Positions 6,553 to 6,578 of a DNA stretch of 6,578 nt are shown here, in pieces (the first letter of the stretch is position 1; every line of letters starts with the position of its first letter). Source of the DNA: an uncultured Acidimicrobiia bacterium (GTDB lineage: Bacteria > Actinomycetota > Acidimicrobiia > Spongiisociales > Spongiisociaceae); contig CALCCX010000017.1 of the NCBI GenBank assembly GCA_937900165.1, positions 1 to 6,578 on the forward strand. The letters are read 5' to 3'. The translations under genes were made by a program, and so were the position numbers. The notes under the pieces were generated by a model. It had not been told where the DNA came from. It did no database searches and saw only the letters and a list, made by a program, of their open reading frames with translations.

Positions 6553-6578
6553 AAAAAACAAAAAAACAAAATAAACAA
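6553..6578. other. A-rich read-through after the adapter (artefact)
   Basis: Twenty-six bases consisting of A with four C and one T, directly after the outer end of the adapter. This fits a sequencer reading past the end of the library molecule, where base calls are dominated by A. The abrupt break from the GC-rich genomic sequence supports an artefact. It is not a poly(A) tail or an AT-rich regulatory region. Confidence 0.92.

Noticed and set aside
6132..6578. Minus-strand open frame of 148 codons reaching the right end
   Set aside because: Its first 28 or so residues are translated adapter and A-rich tail, and the rest is a shadow of the glycosyltransferase gene in another frame.
6553..6578. 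A-rich end as a polyadenylation tail or AT-rich regulatory region
   Set aside because: It directly follows the outer end of a sequencing adapter and so is instrument read-through.

Overview
The window is a GC-rich piece of what looks like an Illumina-assembled contig from an actinobacterium, probably of the class Acidimicrobiia. That placement is inferred from the high-GC codon usage and from cysteine-bearing SLH-like C-terminal repeats (pattern GC..xxCP..VSRAQMATFLARAL), a style I associate with that class. It is not proven here.

Layout. Bases 1-250 read in frame as the N-terminal part of a peptidoglycan amidase but carry two in-frame stops. The rest of that amidase (PGRP/Amidase_2 fold, FlgD-like Ig domain, three SLH-like repeats) is open from 251 to 1765. 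Two tandem paralogous SpoIID/LytB-type secreted proteins follow on the same strand, 1762-3645 and about 3659-5557. Each has a signal peptide, a SpoIID domain in the GWGHG-first order, a six-cysteine insert and three SLH-like repeats. The plus-strand genes overlap or nearly abut (4 bp overlap, then about 13 bp), so they form a likely operon. A convergent minus-strand gene for an ExoA-like family 2 glycosyltransferase overlaps the end of the last SpoIID gene by 15 bp and runs to base 6494, where its N-terminus is lost. Bases 6495-6552 are a perfect reverse complement of the 58-nt Illumina TruSeq Universal adapter, followed by 26 bases of A-rich read-through. These last 84 bases are not genomic.

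Working together. The three plus-strand products share one C-terminal anchor type and should sit on the outer cell wall. The amidase would remove stem peptides from peptidoglycan. SpoIID-family enzymes are lytic transglycosylases that, in sporulating Firmicutes, cut glycan strands already stripped of peptides by an amidase (SpoIIP). The cluster therefore resembles a wall-anchored, two-step peptidoglycan-remodelling set outside sporulation. This functional link is inference. The glycosyltransferase is probably for an extracellular or cell-wall polysaccharide and may be unrelated.

Start codons are a recurring problem: the amidase N-terminus is interrupted, the first SpoIID gene seems to need a CTG start, and the second has no convincing start. 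No tRNA, rRNA, CRISPR array, insertion sequence, clear promoter or terminator was seen. There is no gene-free stretch above 300 bases.
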